A stretch of DNA of 64,000 bases from Vanrija pseudolonga (taxonomy: Eukaryota > Basidiomycota > Tremellomycetes > Trichosporonales > Trichosporonaceae): contig NC_085851.1 of NCBI RefSeq assembly GCF_020906515.1, forward strand, positions 2,666,001 to 2,730,000. Direction: 5' to 3'. Below, in pieces: positions 43,970 through 55,811 of this stretch (the stretch's first letter is position 1; every line of letters begins with the position of its first letter). The notes under the pieces were generated by a model. That model ran no database searches and had not been told where the DNA came from. It saw only the letters and a program-made list of their open reading frames with translations. The position numbers and the translations under genes were made by a program.

Positions 43970-46063
43970 CTAGTACGCCTGCCCCCAGCCGGTCGGGCGG
44001 CGCGGGTCCGCCGCCGCAAGCCACTGGCCGTTGGGGAGCTTGCTGATCGCATGCGACGTGCTCGAGCCGAACGGCGACTGGTACGTGATGTTGTAGCCCA
44101 GGCTGGTGAAGTACGCGACTGTGCCGTTGTCGTAGCCCTTGAGCGGGATCGGGCGCGAGGGGTCGTCGTAGTCGAAGAAGGTCTTGCCGCTGAGCTGGTC
44201 GTGCCAGCGGGGACTGGGGCGGGGCATCAGGGGGTGTGATATTTGCAGGCCAGGTGGGAGCGACTCACTGGTACGTGCTGCCCGTAGCGTTCAGACCCTT
44301 GTCCACATAGTTGTGCAGCTGCTGCAGCGTCGCCGTGATGATGCGCGAGCCGCCAGCCGAGCCGGTCACGAAGACGAGGTTGCCGTGCTCGTCCTCGACG
44401 AGGCTGGACGCAATCGACGACTGGGGCCGCTTGCCGGGCTTGATAAAGTTGATCGGGTTGGCGGGAAAGCCGAACGCGTTCACCTGGCCGGGGGACGAGA
44501 AGTCGTCCATCTCGTTGTTGAGCACGATGCCGTCCTCGGTGACTGGGAGTGGGTGTCAGCAGGCGTCCTACCCTGCCTCCAGCGCCACGCGACTCACTAA
44601 CACCCGATCCCCAGATCAGGTTCACCGTCGTCGTCAGGCTGACCGCGTTACCGTCCTTGTCGACCGCGGCGAGGTGGCTCGTGCCGCCCTCGCGCGAGGG
44701 GAAGTAGTTGTCCGGGTTGTAGTACGGCGGCGGGAAGGTCGTGTTGGCGTGGATGCGCGCGCGGGCCGCCTTGATGACCGGCTCGGTGAGGTAGCTCGCC
44801 TCGAGGGCCGTCACGTTGGCCGTGAAGGCCGGGTCGCCGAGGGTCGCGCGCTGGCCGTAGCCGAGCTTGTCGGCTTCGACGACTGCGAAGAGATCAGCAC
44901 TGCATGCCATGCCAGACGTCAGCTGAGGTCTGCTCACGGTAGTGCGTCGTCAGGTTGATCGCCGGCGAGTCATCCGCCGCCCCGCCGTCCGGGAAGCCCT
45001 CGAAGATCTTGAGCGTCGAGAGCACCACCACACCGCTGCTGGGCGCCGTGGTCGAGTAGATGCGCTTGCCGCGGTACTCGACCACAGACGTGTTCTTGAC
45101 GTTGACCTTGTACCCTGCCAAATCCTTGAGGGTGATGATGCCGCCCTGCGCCTGGGCGGCCTTGACGATGTTCTTGGCAATACGGCCGTGGTAGAACGCG
45201 TCGGGGCCCTTCTTGGCAATGATCGTCAACGCGTCCGCCAGGCGGTGGCGGTACACGTAGTCGCCTTGCTTCAGCAGCGTGCCGTTCGGCGCGAACTGCT
45301 CTGCCCAGATCGGGTCGGAGGTGAGGAAAGGGTACGCGGGCGTCAAGACAGTCGCGAGGTCATAGTTCACCGGGAAGCCGTGGCGCGCAATGTCGATAGA
45401 CGGCTCGAACAGGCGCTTCCACGGCAGCTTTCCGTGGCGCTTGTGCAGGGCTTCCCAGGCTGGAGGCGGGTTAGCGAGTCGTCAAGAACCAGCAACCCAC
45501 CCCTGATCTCGCCCGGCACACCGACCGCCAGACCGCCCTTGGTCGACTTGGTCTGGTTGACGCCGTACTGCGAGTACATGGTCTCGTTGCTGCCTGCCGG
45601 GGCCGTCTCGCGGAAGTCGATCTGCTCGTACCCCTTCGAGCCGTCCTTGTTGGTGAAGCGGTTGATGAGGAATCCGCCCTGCGAGGGTGAGCTAGCGGAG
45701 CGAGCGCGGCACTTACGCCTCCGATACCAGAGTGCCAGTTGGAGATAACGCCTACGCAGAGCGAGGCAGCGATGATGGCTGGCTGTGTTAGCTCATATCA
45801 CCCTACCTCGCTCGGCCACCCAAAACCCCGCACTCACCATCAGCGGCGCTCCCGCCGTCCTTGAGCGCCTGCACGCCGATAGCAGAGCACGTGCCGATCT
45901 CGGTCGCGACGGCGCCGTGCTCGCCCGCCGAGGCGAACGGGCACCCGGCGACATTGTACCCCGAGCAGGTATTCCAGCGCTTATTGAGCGTGTGCGTCGC
46001 CGGCTCGACGGGCGCGGCGTGCGCCAGCGCCAACAGGAGCGGAGCGAGGACGAGGGGGAGCAT
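43970..46063 (-). CDS. Gamma-glutamyltranspeptidase
   Basis: Seven exons (46063-45838, 45778-45717, 45678-45501, 45459-44938, 44882-44598, 44542-44269, 44213-43970) give 596 aa. It cleaves the gamma-glutamyl bond of glutathione and transfers or hydrolyses the glutamyl group (vacuolar or cell-surface in fungi). A signal peptide (L-P-L-V-L-A-P-L-L-L-A-L-A-H-A) starts the protein. Large-subunit motifs: D-F-R-E-T-A-P for glutamate binding, G-V-P-G-E-I-R-G and N-L-T-T-H-Y-L. The autoprocessing and catalytic Thr is in G-G-T-S-H-L-A-A-V-D, followed by N-A-V-S-L-T-T-T-V-N and the oxyanion V-T-G-S-A-G-G-S-R-I. Several N-x-T/S sites fit secretion. The acceptor at 44882/44883 was chosen because it yields T-H-Y-L-V-E-A-D-K-L-G-Y-G, the family-typical helix. 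Confidence 0.93.
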
Positions 46064-47034
46064 TGTGAGTGCGTGGGGGTCTCAGCTGCTCACCTACCCC
46101 CCTCAGCTTAAGTACTCTCGAGCTCGTGGGCCGCCCCGCCGAGCCAAGTTGAGCCGAGCCGACCCCTCACTGCCCCCCCGTCCCCGCGGCACGAGGATAC
46201 TGAGCAAAGTGTAGCGCTCTAGTGAGACACCCCCACGGCTTGTTTGACGTCATGCGCTCGCCACATGCCATCCTCAGGGCTCGAGACGCTAGGCACTGCC
46301 AAAACCAAAAGTCAAACGCGAGCGTTCCCCAGCCATTTCGCTTGTAGCTAGCGCCATGTGCTTTGCCTCCCCACTGCGCTATGCGCAATGTTACAATGGG
46401 AGACTGCAAGCACGAGGAGAGCAGACTTTTTTTCCAATCACGCCAAGCAAGGTTGGTGCCTGGTTGCGTGAAGAGGAGGTGGACGGAGCGGAACTGAGCT
46501 GCTCCTCGTCGTCGTCGTCGTCCTCTTGATCGGACGGCCCCGCCTTACGGCGCACAATTGTTCTTGACGTGCAGATAACGAGAGGATCTGAATGCCAGGT
46601 CCTGTTGTCACCACACCTCGTGATCTTGCTGTTGGAGCGACTACTTCTGCTTTCGGCATCGTCAAACGTGCCTCCTCTTCTGGCGTCGTACTGTGCTGGT
46701 GCTTGTGCTTGTGCTGCTCGCTCTTCGCTTCATCGTTAATTGTGGGGGGAGGGACGACCATCGGCGACTTCCGTTTCAGGCGCCAGCCACAAGATACAGT
46801 GATTCCCTGGCTATTTGGCGTGCTCACCCACTTCACACTTCCCTGTGCTCCCTCGCTTGGCGATGGACAAATATATCGCTTGCATAGGCTCTAGGCAATA
46901 CATTGCTTGCATAGCGGCGTAAGCATAAGGACTACACAGTCTCGCAGGTCATGTCTTGGCAGGACAGGCGACCAGACGTTTCACAAGGGACCACACCCCA
47001 CTCCAACCCACTCTGGCGGTGCACCACCGCCGCA
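46064..47034. promoter_or_regulatory. Intergenic: GGT 5' region and DPB11-like 3' region
   Basis: 971 bp. Contains a (GTC)n run at about 46506-46527 and a short direct repeat CTTGCATAG at about 46881-46915. No coding frame accepted; the 100-codon plus-strand frame at 46592-46894 lacks any recognisable feature. Confidence 0.4.
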
Positions 47035-49697
47035 TTACAGTTTCTGTCGCCTAGATGGGCTCGCCTTGGAGGGGCTCGGCCCGCTGCGCATCACGGCGTC
47101 CACCAAGCGGCGGCGCTCCTTCTCCGATACGGGGTCCGCATAGGTCACCCGCATCGACTCGTCCTCCACCGCTGCTGGCGGAACTCCGAGCATGGTCACG
47201 GGTTCCTTCGCAGGCGACTTGACGGGCGAGGTGGAAGGAGAGCCTGCGGTCGGCGTGACCACGGCCTTTGACTTTGTCGAGCTAACTCGAGCACGGCGGA
47301 CCTGACGTCAGTGGCAGTCCTTATCGAAGCAACTCACCAGCTTGGAACGCTGGGGCGCGGGGTCCTCGGCAAGTTTGCGCAAGGCTGCAGTGAAGTCATC
47401 TCGGGTGCCGGTAGCGCCGACTGTGGCCGACGCCTTGAGGTCGGATGCTCTAGCGGGTGAGCCGAGCGGGGAAGACTCTGGGGCGGATGCGGTTCGGCGT
47501 CCAGGACTCAGGATGGCGCGGTTGAGGATTCGCTCGGTCGCGTGCTTCGGTGGTGACAGAGGGTTGGCGTGCTCTGCGTCCGGGATCACGTCCACATGCG
47601 TCGGAGTAGGCTTGAGTGACCGAGCTCCCGGTGTTCCGCGCAGAGCGCCACCCTCGGGTGGTGGGAGGCTTGGGTCGAGACCAGACGAGGTCGTTGTGTT
47701 CGTCGTCTGTCTTGCACTAGCAGTGGCAGCGGGGGCAGGGGCTGAGCAGTGTGAGTACGGTAAGCTCAGGCCCGCAGACCCACCATCGTGGGCGTGAGCA
47801 CTTGCAGGCTCCATGACACCCGTCCGTCCCATTGTCCAGAGCCACGAATCCCGCACAACAGTCAGGCCCCACTCCTTCGCCTTGTCGTACTTGAGTCCCG
47901 CTGGCGACGCGCACACCAGATGGGTCGCATGCTTGTTGAGCCTCTCAGATAGGGTTCCTCCGATAGTCCGCAGCAGTCGCCGCAGGTACACATTTGTTTC
48001 AGTTGAGAAGCCTGAAATGTGGACGAGGAAGGGTTCGGCTTCCGGGATTGCTCGTGTGAAGCTTACGGGCTGGAAAACGAGGTTCTCGTCCGGAGATAAT
48101 AGTCGCTGGGAGAAGCAGCAGCCCTCCACCCAGCACTCGGTTACGACTTGTGGTGCTGTCTGGCCCGTGGGTAGTTCTGGCATCGGTGGCCGGAGGCGCG
48201 CCGAGCTGAGGTGGTCAGCAGGAGTCGTGGGTGACAATACCACTCACAGTCGAACGATGACATAGTCCACTGGGGCACCAGCCAAGCGGTCAGCCTCGCT
48301 GACGGTGACGCCGCCGTGCTGTCTCAAAGCATTCTCAAGCCCTTGATAACCGTCAGGGATGGCGTGGCTGAATCTCAGACCGTGGAAGATTGGCAGGGGC
48401 GACGTTCGCGAAGTATCATCGCTGGGAGGAGTGTCGATCTTGGCCGGTTTCGACGGACCGGCTGCTGCTGGCTTGTCGAATGCTCCCGACTTGGTCGCGT
48501 GGAGAACTGAAGCCTGAGGGTCGTAGGCGGCTGTTTGTCGTCGAGGAAGCTCATCGAGTTCAATGACCCCAGGTTTCTGGTCTACCGTCGGACTTGCGCG
48601 CTTGGCTTCTGCCGGGGGCTCTGTTGTTGATAACAGTTCTCCGACGAGGTCGTCAATGCCCCCACGCTTCCGCTTTCGAGCCACGGCAGGCTGCAGCTCC
48701 TCCTCGTCGAGAGGCACCTCCTCCTTCTCAGGCTGGCGGAACACGGAGCCGTCGAGAACATCCTCGGGTCGTACTCGTCCATCCCGACGCGGCTTACGGG
48801 CGTCGTAGGCGTCTTCACTCCACCGGCCGTGAAACCCGACACAGTCCCAGATCCACGACTCGTAGACAATGCACATGTCTGGGTCGTCCAAGCGTTTCCC
48901 GCGGCGGCGCTGCATCGCACGGTCGCCGAGCTCCTTGACCGCCCACTTGATCTTTTCGCTCTGCTTGGACTTGGGGTCCGTGGTCGGGTACGCGGACACG
49001 AGGTGCGTGCAGGTCCTGTCGAGGTCCCTGCTGTACACGCCTCCCTCCTGATTGATGAGCTTGATGATCTGTTTCCTGCGGTCGAGCTGGTCGATGCCGG
49101 TGATGGAGATCTTTAGCCCGAGGAACGGCAGCAAGCGGTGCGACTCGACGCTCTGGCGGGTTAGCAGGACGTCACAGGGAGTGAACCCACCGAGGCGAAG
49201 TCGAGCTCCCCTCCCTTAATCCACTGGGCATGCGCATCGCGGATCCACGACGGCGCCATGACCGGGATCCTATGCTCGACAGCGTACTGTGTCTGTCAGC
49301 CACCCCCCTATCGCCCTAGCTACCCACGTTATACTTCTGCGACGTGTATCCCACGGCAACAACATAGTTGACCGTCTGGGTCAGAGCACTCTCGATGTTG
49401 CCTCCGAGTTCGCGCACGAGCTTGACGAGCTCGGGCTTGTCCTCGACGCCGGTGAAGGTGAGCGTAACGTGTTTCCACGGCCTGTTGGCATTGTCGATCG
49501 ATGGGCCGGCGGCATCGTCGTCTGGGAACGTCAGTTCGGCCCGCACAGGTCCGCTCACCTGACGAGTCTTCCTCCATAGCTCTGGCTAAGATCTCGCTGT
49601 CCGGGATGGTCTGGCGCCCTCTGTTGCTCCTGCGCTCTGGCGCCGGCCGCAACTTGACGTTGGGGACCTTGTGGGACAGGTGACCCCTACGGTTCAT
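47035..49697 (-). CDS. Dpb11/Rad4/TopBP1-like BRCT scaffold protein
   Basis: Six exons (49697-49559, 49521-49328, 49286-49191, 49152-48248, 48205-47338, 47301-47035) give 822 aa. Four BRCT repeats can be seen in two pairs: the first pair at about residues 55-250 (L-T-F-T-G-V ... P-S-W-I-R-D-A-H; K-I-S-I-T-G-I-D ... Y-E-S-W-I-W-D-C), the second at about 360-540 (G-L-R-F-S-H-A ... V-T-E-C-W-V-E-G; L-V-H-I-S-G-F ... R-D-S-W-L-W-T). A Ser/Pro-rich basic C-terminus follows. This is the arrangement of Dpb11 and Cut5/Rad4, phosphopeptide-binding scaffolds that bring Sld2/Sld3-type factors together at origins and activate the Mec1/ATR checkpoint. The A-x-P-x-W-I-R and W-x-W signature Trp residues are present in each repeat. 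Confidence 0.85.
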
Positions 49698-50190
49698 TGT
49701 TGTGGGTGATGTTATGAGTAGGAGGTGGAGAGTAAACGCAGTCAATCGTTGTTGATTTCTCTGGACGCGTCCTTGTCCACCTAATGTTTTGACGCGTCGG
49801 GGCGTGGGTGGCGGGGCAGACAGATTTGATCCCGCCCACGACCTCGGAGTTATCAGTAAATGTACATCTCTGCCTCTACGATGCATAGAAACGCGGTTTA
49901 AATTCCTGGCCCTTGTACATGCACATGCAGAGGACGATCCCCCAAATCTCACCTAAATTGGTTACATGATTTTTGCGGTAGACTGTGTCGATGAGTGGGT
50001 ACGAGTCTGAAAAGCGGAAGTAGGTGGGTGGCAGGGCGTGCGATTAGGCCCCGCAATCTCGGCACAGAGCTGCCAGCCAGCAATCACAAAGTCTAAATAA
50101 ATCGCAATACGCGTCATCCAATTCGGGCTCGACAACACGACTCCCACCTCCGACATCTCCATCACACACATCCTCTCACGCAAAAGAGAC
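49698..50190. promoter_or_regulatory. Divergent promoter region, DPB11-like / ALG3
   Basis: 493 bp between divergent starts. Two ACGCGT boxes, the core of MBF/MCB elements of G1/S genes, were found: one near 49793 (GACGCGTCGG) and GGACGCGTCC at 49764-49773. This fits a replication gene, but is not proof. No coding frame. Confidence 0.45.
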
Positions 50191-51808
50191 ATGGCACCGA
50201 CGCCAAAGCCATCACCGGGCGCCTCGGCAAGAGGGACCGCACCGCCAGTGCCGCGCAGCTCGCGCCCCTCGGGCTCCAAGAGCACCGTCGAGCTCGTCAC
50301 TTCGCTCGTGACCGGACTGTTCAGCGACCCGGTGGGCACTGTCCGCGCGCTGCTCTTCGACCGCGCGTACTTCTGGATCTTGGCTGCCGGTCTCTTGGCT
50401 TTCCAGTTTGCCATCGGCCTCGTCATCATCTGGAAGATTCCATGTACGTCTACTGTTGCTGCTGCGGCTGCTGCGCGCACGGCCCTGACACTCGCAGACA
50501 CAAAGATCGACTGGGACGCGTACATGCAGCAGGTGGATGGCTTCCTCACCGGCGAGAGGGACTACTCCAAGCTTGAGGGGGAGACAGGACCACTAGTGTA
50601 GGTGGCATTGACTTGACGAATCACCTGCTAAGATCCCAGTTACCCCGCTCTCCACCTGTACATCTACACGGCGCTGTACAAGCTGCTGCCTGCGGCAGGC
50701 CGCGAGCGTCCAGCGCAGTTCATCTTCCTCGTCGTCGAGTCCGTGACACTGGTCCTCGTTTCAACCATCTACTTCCTCGCGGGACGGAGCAAGCACATCC
50801 CACAATGGATCCTCATCCCGCTCGTCTTCTCCAAGCGCTCGCACTCGATCTACCTGCTGCGCCTCTTCAACGACCCGTTCGCAATGCTCATCTTCTACGC
50901 GTCGGTCGTGCTCTTCCAGACCGGGTGGTGGAAGGTGGCATCGCTGGTGTACTCGTGGGTTTGAGCAGTTGTGGCACTCTAACCCACCAGCCTTGCACTC
51001 GGCGTCAAGATGAACATCCTGCTCACGCTCCCCGGCCTCCTGGTCATCCTGTTCCAGAATCGGGGCGCCTTCGGCACCGTCGACTCGGTGGTCCTCATCG
51101 CCATCACGCAGGTCGCCCTCCCAGGCTTCTACTTCCTCGACACGGCCGCTGACGCACGGGCCTACTTTACCTCGGCGTTTGACTTCTCCCGCGAGTTCAT
51201 GTACAAGTGGACTGTCAACTGGCGGTTCGTGAGCGAAGAGACCTTCCTGTCCAAGGGCTTCGCGCGCGGCCTTCTCATCGCACACGTCGTTACGCTCATC
51301 GCGTTCGGGTGGTTCAGGTGGAACCCGGTCCCGGGTGGGTCGGCTGCCGTGCTCAAGCGTGGACTGTCGAGTGTCAAGGCGTCGTTCCGGCCAGCTGTAC
51401 CTCTCGGCCAGCTTCCAAGCTCGCGTAGGTGCCAGGAGTCCGGCCACACCTAACCTCACAGACATTCCCCTCGTCCTCTTCACGTCCAACCTCATCGGCA
51501 TGACCTTCGCTCGCAGCCTGCACTACCAGTTCCACGCGTGGTACTTCCACCAGCTGCCACTGCTGCTCTACCTCGGCGGCGGCTGGGGCGAGCCTGTTCT
51601 CATGTGAGCTAAGCTGATGTGGTCATCGTGAACGAGCTCACACCACAGCCTCGGCTTCATTGCCCTCCTGGAAAAGGCGTGGCTTACGTACCCGTCCACC
51701 CCGCGCAGCTCGCTGGCCATGTTAGCGGTCCACCTCGTCATCCTCGCCGGACTATGGTTCAAGGGACCTCGCCCGCCCGTCGTGGCGCCACTTGCCAAGC
51801 GAAAGTAG
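50191..51808 (+). CDS. ALG3: ALG3, Dol-P-Man:Man5GlcNAc2-PP-Dol alpha-1,3-mannosyltransferase
   Basis: Six exons (50191-50443, 50498-50597, 50640-50954, 50991-51424, 51462-51603, 51649-51808) encode 467 aa. This ER enzyme adds the first luminal mannose to the lipid-linked oligosaccharide for N-glycosylation. Family signatures: [13 protein letters not shown] near the first loop, then [42 protein letters not shown] and [14 protein letters not shown]. About ten membrane helices are evident. It ends with a lysine-rich A-K-R-K, a possible ER retrieval signal. The start ATG follows a CA-rich leader; introns are 36-54 nt. Confidence 0.93.
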
Positions 51809-51904
51809 TCGACGCAGGGGCGACCCCAGAGCACCATCTAGACAACCAATACAAGTATGCATATGATAGAGCAAGTGGCAGAAGCACCAAGATGTTCACC
51901 GCGC

Positions 51905-53890
51905 CTACCCATCAGCGTTCCTCAGCTCGGGCGGGATGTATCTCAGCCCAACATGCGCGAAGATTTCTCGCTCCGAGCCAAAGTTGATCTCCTCGTTAGT
52001 CTTGGCGTTAATCAACCCCGCGCGGAACTTGAGGCCTCTGCTCATCGTCAGTCATCACCTTCGCACACACGCACCTAGCCTCGACATAGCGCCGAAAGTC
52101 GCGCTCGAACATCATGCTCCCCGACCAGCTGAGCACGGCGGCGGCGTACCGCTCTGGCGGGGCGCAGATGAGGTCGACGCGCCGGTGGAGCGGGGCGGGG
52201 TTGTCCGCCGAGGGCGGGAGGCGGAGGATGACGAACGCCTTGTCGAGGTTATCAAAGTTGCCCGGATGCGAGTGGAGCGGTGTGGTGTGGTCGAGCGTGG
52301 ACACGTCTTCGTGTCAGTGCGGTGCTGGGCAACACTCACGGAGCACATGCGTCACGATGCCCAGCGCCGCTAGCCGCGCATACAGTCTTCTGAGCAGGCG
52401 CGCATCGAGCCCCTCCCTCGGCGGGCGGAAGATGACGTCCACGTCGTTGGATCTCGGTTTGCCGCGGCGATACCTTGCGTCAGCCGGCACGGACTCCAAA
52501 CCCACCCGCCACAGATGGTCTGCTCGCAGCCAGGACACAGCGCCTCAAGCTGCTCGGCAACACACGCGCCGATCTCCTCGACCTCGGAGCGGGGTATACT
52601 CGCGTCGAGCTCGTCCCGCAGCCCAAGCCAGTCCATGACGACCTCGCCGCGGGTCATCGTCCCGCTGATCCGGCGGAGGTCGCGCGCCCGCAGCTCCTTC
52701 GCCGAGAGCTCGTCGTCCGCCGGCGTGTCGTGGCAGTAGTGGGCTTGCACGTCTGCCAGCGTGCGGCACCCCTTCTTGTCGTAGAGGTCTGCTGCGGTCG
52801 GCCGGCCGATCGTGTAGATTGTCGAGAAGGTGCGGAGCGCCTTGAAGCGCGCTGATTTCAGGATGGCCTCGCTCTCCGCCACGGCGCCAGTGGAAAGATA
52901 CTCGTCGATCTGGGGTCAGCGCTAGCGCTGCGCGCAGACGTACTCGCGACGCGACCTTATCCCCTACGCCGTTGAGCTGGCGCGCGTCCTTGCCTGACGT
53001 GAAGCGGCGTGGCGCGGCTGATGTCAGTGTGTTCTGGCGCCAAACGTACACTTCATGATCTGGAGTCAGCGCGCCGCCACAAAACAGGCACCCACGCTCA
53101 TGCTCCGCCGGTAGCTCAGCACGTTCGAGTTGAGCTGGTCCGGCTCGTCGTACTCGCGCTCCTCGAAGATCGGCTTGATCGCGTCGATCTGAGGCGTCAG
53201 TCAGCTCGGCCTCGGGGAGGCGCACGCACAATGTCCTGGTTCGGGCAGGTGAGTGGACAGGGGCGCTCGCACGCAAGCTTTGGAATGTCCTTGAACGGCA
53301 TGGCGGCAGAGTATGGGGCCACGTCTGGCGGCTGCGCCGCGTCCCAGTCTCCAAAGCCGGAGCCGGCGGCACCGTCCTCGGCTGCGGCGACGACTTTGGG
53401 CTTCTTCGCTGGGCTTGGGCCGTCGAGCAGCTCGACGCTCGGCGACCGCTTGCGCCGTGTGGTGGCGATACGGTACTCGTCCCACTTGGGCAGGCGGGGG
53501 AAGGTCGCCGGGGACACGCAGCGCGCGTATGTGTCGGCGACGAACTCGATGCGGAGGAGGTTGAGCGCGGCCTAGGAGGGTGTGAGCGGGCTGCCTCGCA
53601 CCACTGCGCCAGCGTACCAGGTTTCTGCCAAGCACGCGCTCCAGGCGCGGGATGCCATGCAGCGCAGTGAGCACATAGTCTGCGTCCTCTGCGCGCGCGG
53701 TGCGCTGCCCGCCCAGCGCGTCAATCTGCGCGTATACCGCCACGATGCGCCCCTCGAGCTTGGCGGGCACGACGTAGAATGTCAGCTCGGCGAACAGCGG
53801 CACGATGCTCGCTGGCGCCTGGGACGGGGAGCGCGACACGGAGACACTGGACGAGGAGGACGCCGACGGGCGCAGCGGGGGCCGCAGCAT
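51905..53890 (-). CDS. Family X DNA polymerase (Pol lambda/Pol4-like)
   Basis: Nine exons (53890-53618, 53571-53230, 53188-53096, 53059-53050, 53017-52944, 52909-52506, 52473-52340, 52306-52075, 52037-51905) give 564 aa. A repair polymerase for gap filling and end joining. A BRCT-like domain lies at about residues 28-95. The lyase/8-kDa region has Y-R-R-S-M-S-I-M-K-S, which needs the 10-nt exon, and L-N-G-V-G-D-K-V-A-S-R (HhH). The fingers have F-S-T-I-Y-T-I-G, and K/S-I-P-R-S-E-V is the DNA-binding clamp. The palm holds G-G-Y-R-R-G-K-P-R-S-N-D-V-D-V-I-F (first two metal Asp) and R-V-D-L-I (third). The thumb ends G-L-R-Y-I-P-P-E. The downstream stop is shared by no other gene. BRCT plus lyase favours Pol lambda over Pol beta. 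Confidence 0.9.
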
Positions 53891-54097
53891 GGCGGCGTGT
53901 GGGTGGGTGAGTGGATGGGAAACGGCTAGTTCATGGTATCGCTACAAGAGTGAGATGGACGAGACGAGATTAGATCTGGCTGTGAGTGGGTGGGTGGGGG
54001 GGGGATGACGCAATGAAAACAAGCATTGAGCTTGTGGCGGTTGGCCGTGGCGGCGGGCGGCGATCTGGGGTCAGCTGAACTCGAGGTGGAAAGCAGC

Positions 54098-55642
54098 TCA
54101 CCAGAGCAGGAAGCAGCGCTCGGGCTCAAGCGGCGCCTGGAGACCTCGTACCACAGGTGCAGGACTCAAACTGAGGAGGGTCATCTCCTCCACTGGCACC
54201 TCGGCGGTGTCCTTGTCGGCGTCGCCCGAGTCGCTCGAAGTCGGCGGCCACGCGTGTCCAAGGCTGCGGCGTTAACTGCCTTGCACCGCGACTAGCTACG
54301 CACGAGTGGACGGGCTGATCAGGCCACACCTCCCCCCCAGCGCCCATGTGCGCGACCGCGCGCTCGAACGGCTCGCGCGGGTCGAAGCGGAGGTTGTCGA
54401 GCCATGATCCGACGAGCGGGCGCTGTGCGCGTGTCTTCCAGAAGCGCGCCGGCAGGGCGAAGGGCAGCGCCTGGTGTCGGCGTCAGCTAGCATCTGGTTT
54501 CAATAGCTCACCTCGGACGTCCACACCAAGTCGGCCGTCACCGAGCCGCCGAACACGCGGGCGAAGAAGAGCACCTCGCCTGCGTCTTTCGCCCGGTTCG
54601 CGGCAGCGAGGGGCAACGTGATCCGACTAGCAGGCAGGAACACCTCGCCCGTCGGCACGATGACCGCCATGCGCACCTCGTTCTCGCCGCCAACAAGGGC
54701 CTGCGCAACGGCCCACACGGCCCAGTTGAGGCTGCTCGTCGCCGAGATCCACGCGCTCGTGCCGTCCTCCGGCGCCTCGGCGAGGACGTGCCGCGCCGCC
54801 ATGTCCGCCAGATAAGGGCCCGGCACCCACCCCGGCGCGCCGTACGCGAGGGCTGTGCGCGCCGCGGCGTACGCCGAGGGCGAGAGGCCCGCGTAGGCTG
54901 GCGAGACGGCGCTGAAGCCGGAGCTTGCGCGCTCGCCCGTCCATACCAGCTGCGAGGCGGCGGCGGCGCCGTGGATACGCAGGTACGTGTTCCCTCGCGG
55001 CGCGTGCAGGCGCGCGTCGAGCGCAGCGAAGGTCAGCGGCCCGCGGTGGGTGACGGGGATCGCGTTGGGGTTATGGCTGCGAGGAGCGTTGTGGGCCCGC
55101 CCGCGCCCACCTCGGGGGAGGAAGGCGGCGCGAATGGGCCTGTTTGGCTGGGGGACTGGCGCGAGGAGTGGCATTGGAGGAGGCAAGCGGGGAGGGACGA
55201 GGACGCGCCGCTCACCGTTGACGGCGCCGTTCGGGACTGCCCTCGGCGCGGGTGTCTCGGGGGTGCGTACACGCAGGAAGGGCGCCGGAGAGTGCCGCGC
55301 AGGCGACCGCTCGCGCGGGTCAGCGGGCGTGCGCACCCGCCGCGGATCCTGCTCGGGGGGCACGCGCCGCCGCCTCGGCAGTGCGTTGTGCTCCGAGGCG
55401 CCGACCCACGCCGGCACGGCCAGGTTCTCGGGCGGCGGGGCATACGCGAACGACGGGACAATGGTGGGGATGTACGCTTGCGCGAGGGTGTCGGCGTGCG
55501 TGCGGGCGCCGGGGTCGTCGGCTTCGGGGTCTGGAGAGGGCGAGGTGGCCTCGGCGCCTGGCGTCAGCTCGAGGTCAGAGTCTACCGTTGCGTCAGGGGC
55601 GTGAGACGCGTCAGATGTGCCGTTGGGCAGACTGCGGGCCAT
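54098..55642 (-). CDS. DUF7587-like hypothetical protein
   Basis: Three exons (55642-54512, 54470-54304, 54263-54098) give 487 aa. The N-terminal 200 residues are Pro/Arg/Ser/Ala-rich and disordered (from M-A-R-S-L-P-N-G). The folded part (about 210-420) runs from Y-L-R-I-H-G-A-A-A through G-F-S-A, then W-I-S-A-T-S-S-L-N-W-A-V-W-A-V and V-I-V-P-T-G-E-V-F-L. This order resembles what I recall of fungal DUF7587 (a Tyr-Arg-Val start, a G-F-x-A motif and an I-S-x-T-S-S-x-x-W-A helix), a family with a fold suggestive of ADP-ribosyltransferases; that link is inference. The C-terminus is acidic, then F-L-L-W-stop. At the stop, an unused GTGAGC donor would convert the end to L-L-stop, so both readings terminate. 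Confidence 0.55.
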
Positions 55643-55811
55643 GCCAAGATTCAAGACGTGAGTGAAGTGAAGTGGGGGATGAGGAAGTGAGCGAGAGAAG
55701 GAGATGAAGCGAGTTGCTGGCTCGGTCGTGACTGCTATCCCCGTCCCGCTCCCCCCATTCCCTCGCTTTCCCCCTAGCCTACTAACCCATGCATGCAATG
55801 ACTACTCCCTC

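Noticed and set aside
46592-46894. 100-codon plus-strand frame with a Cys/Leu-rich segment
   Set aside because: No family motif, no leader or splice signals, and overlaps a promoter region.
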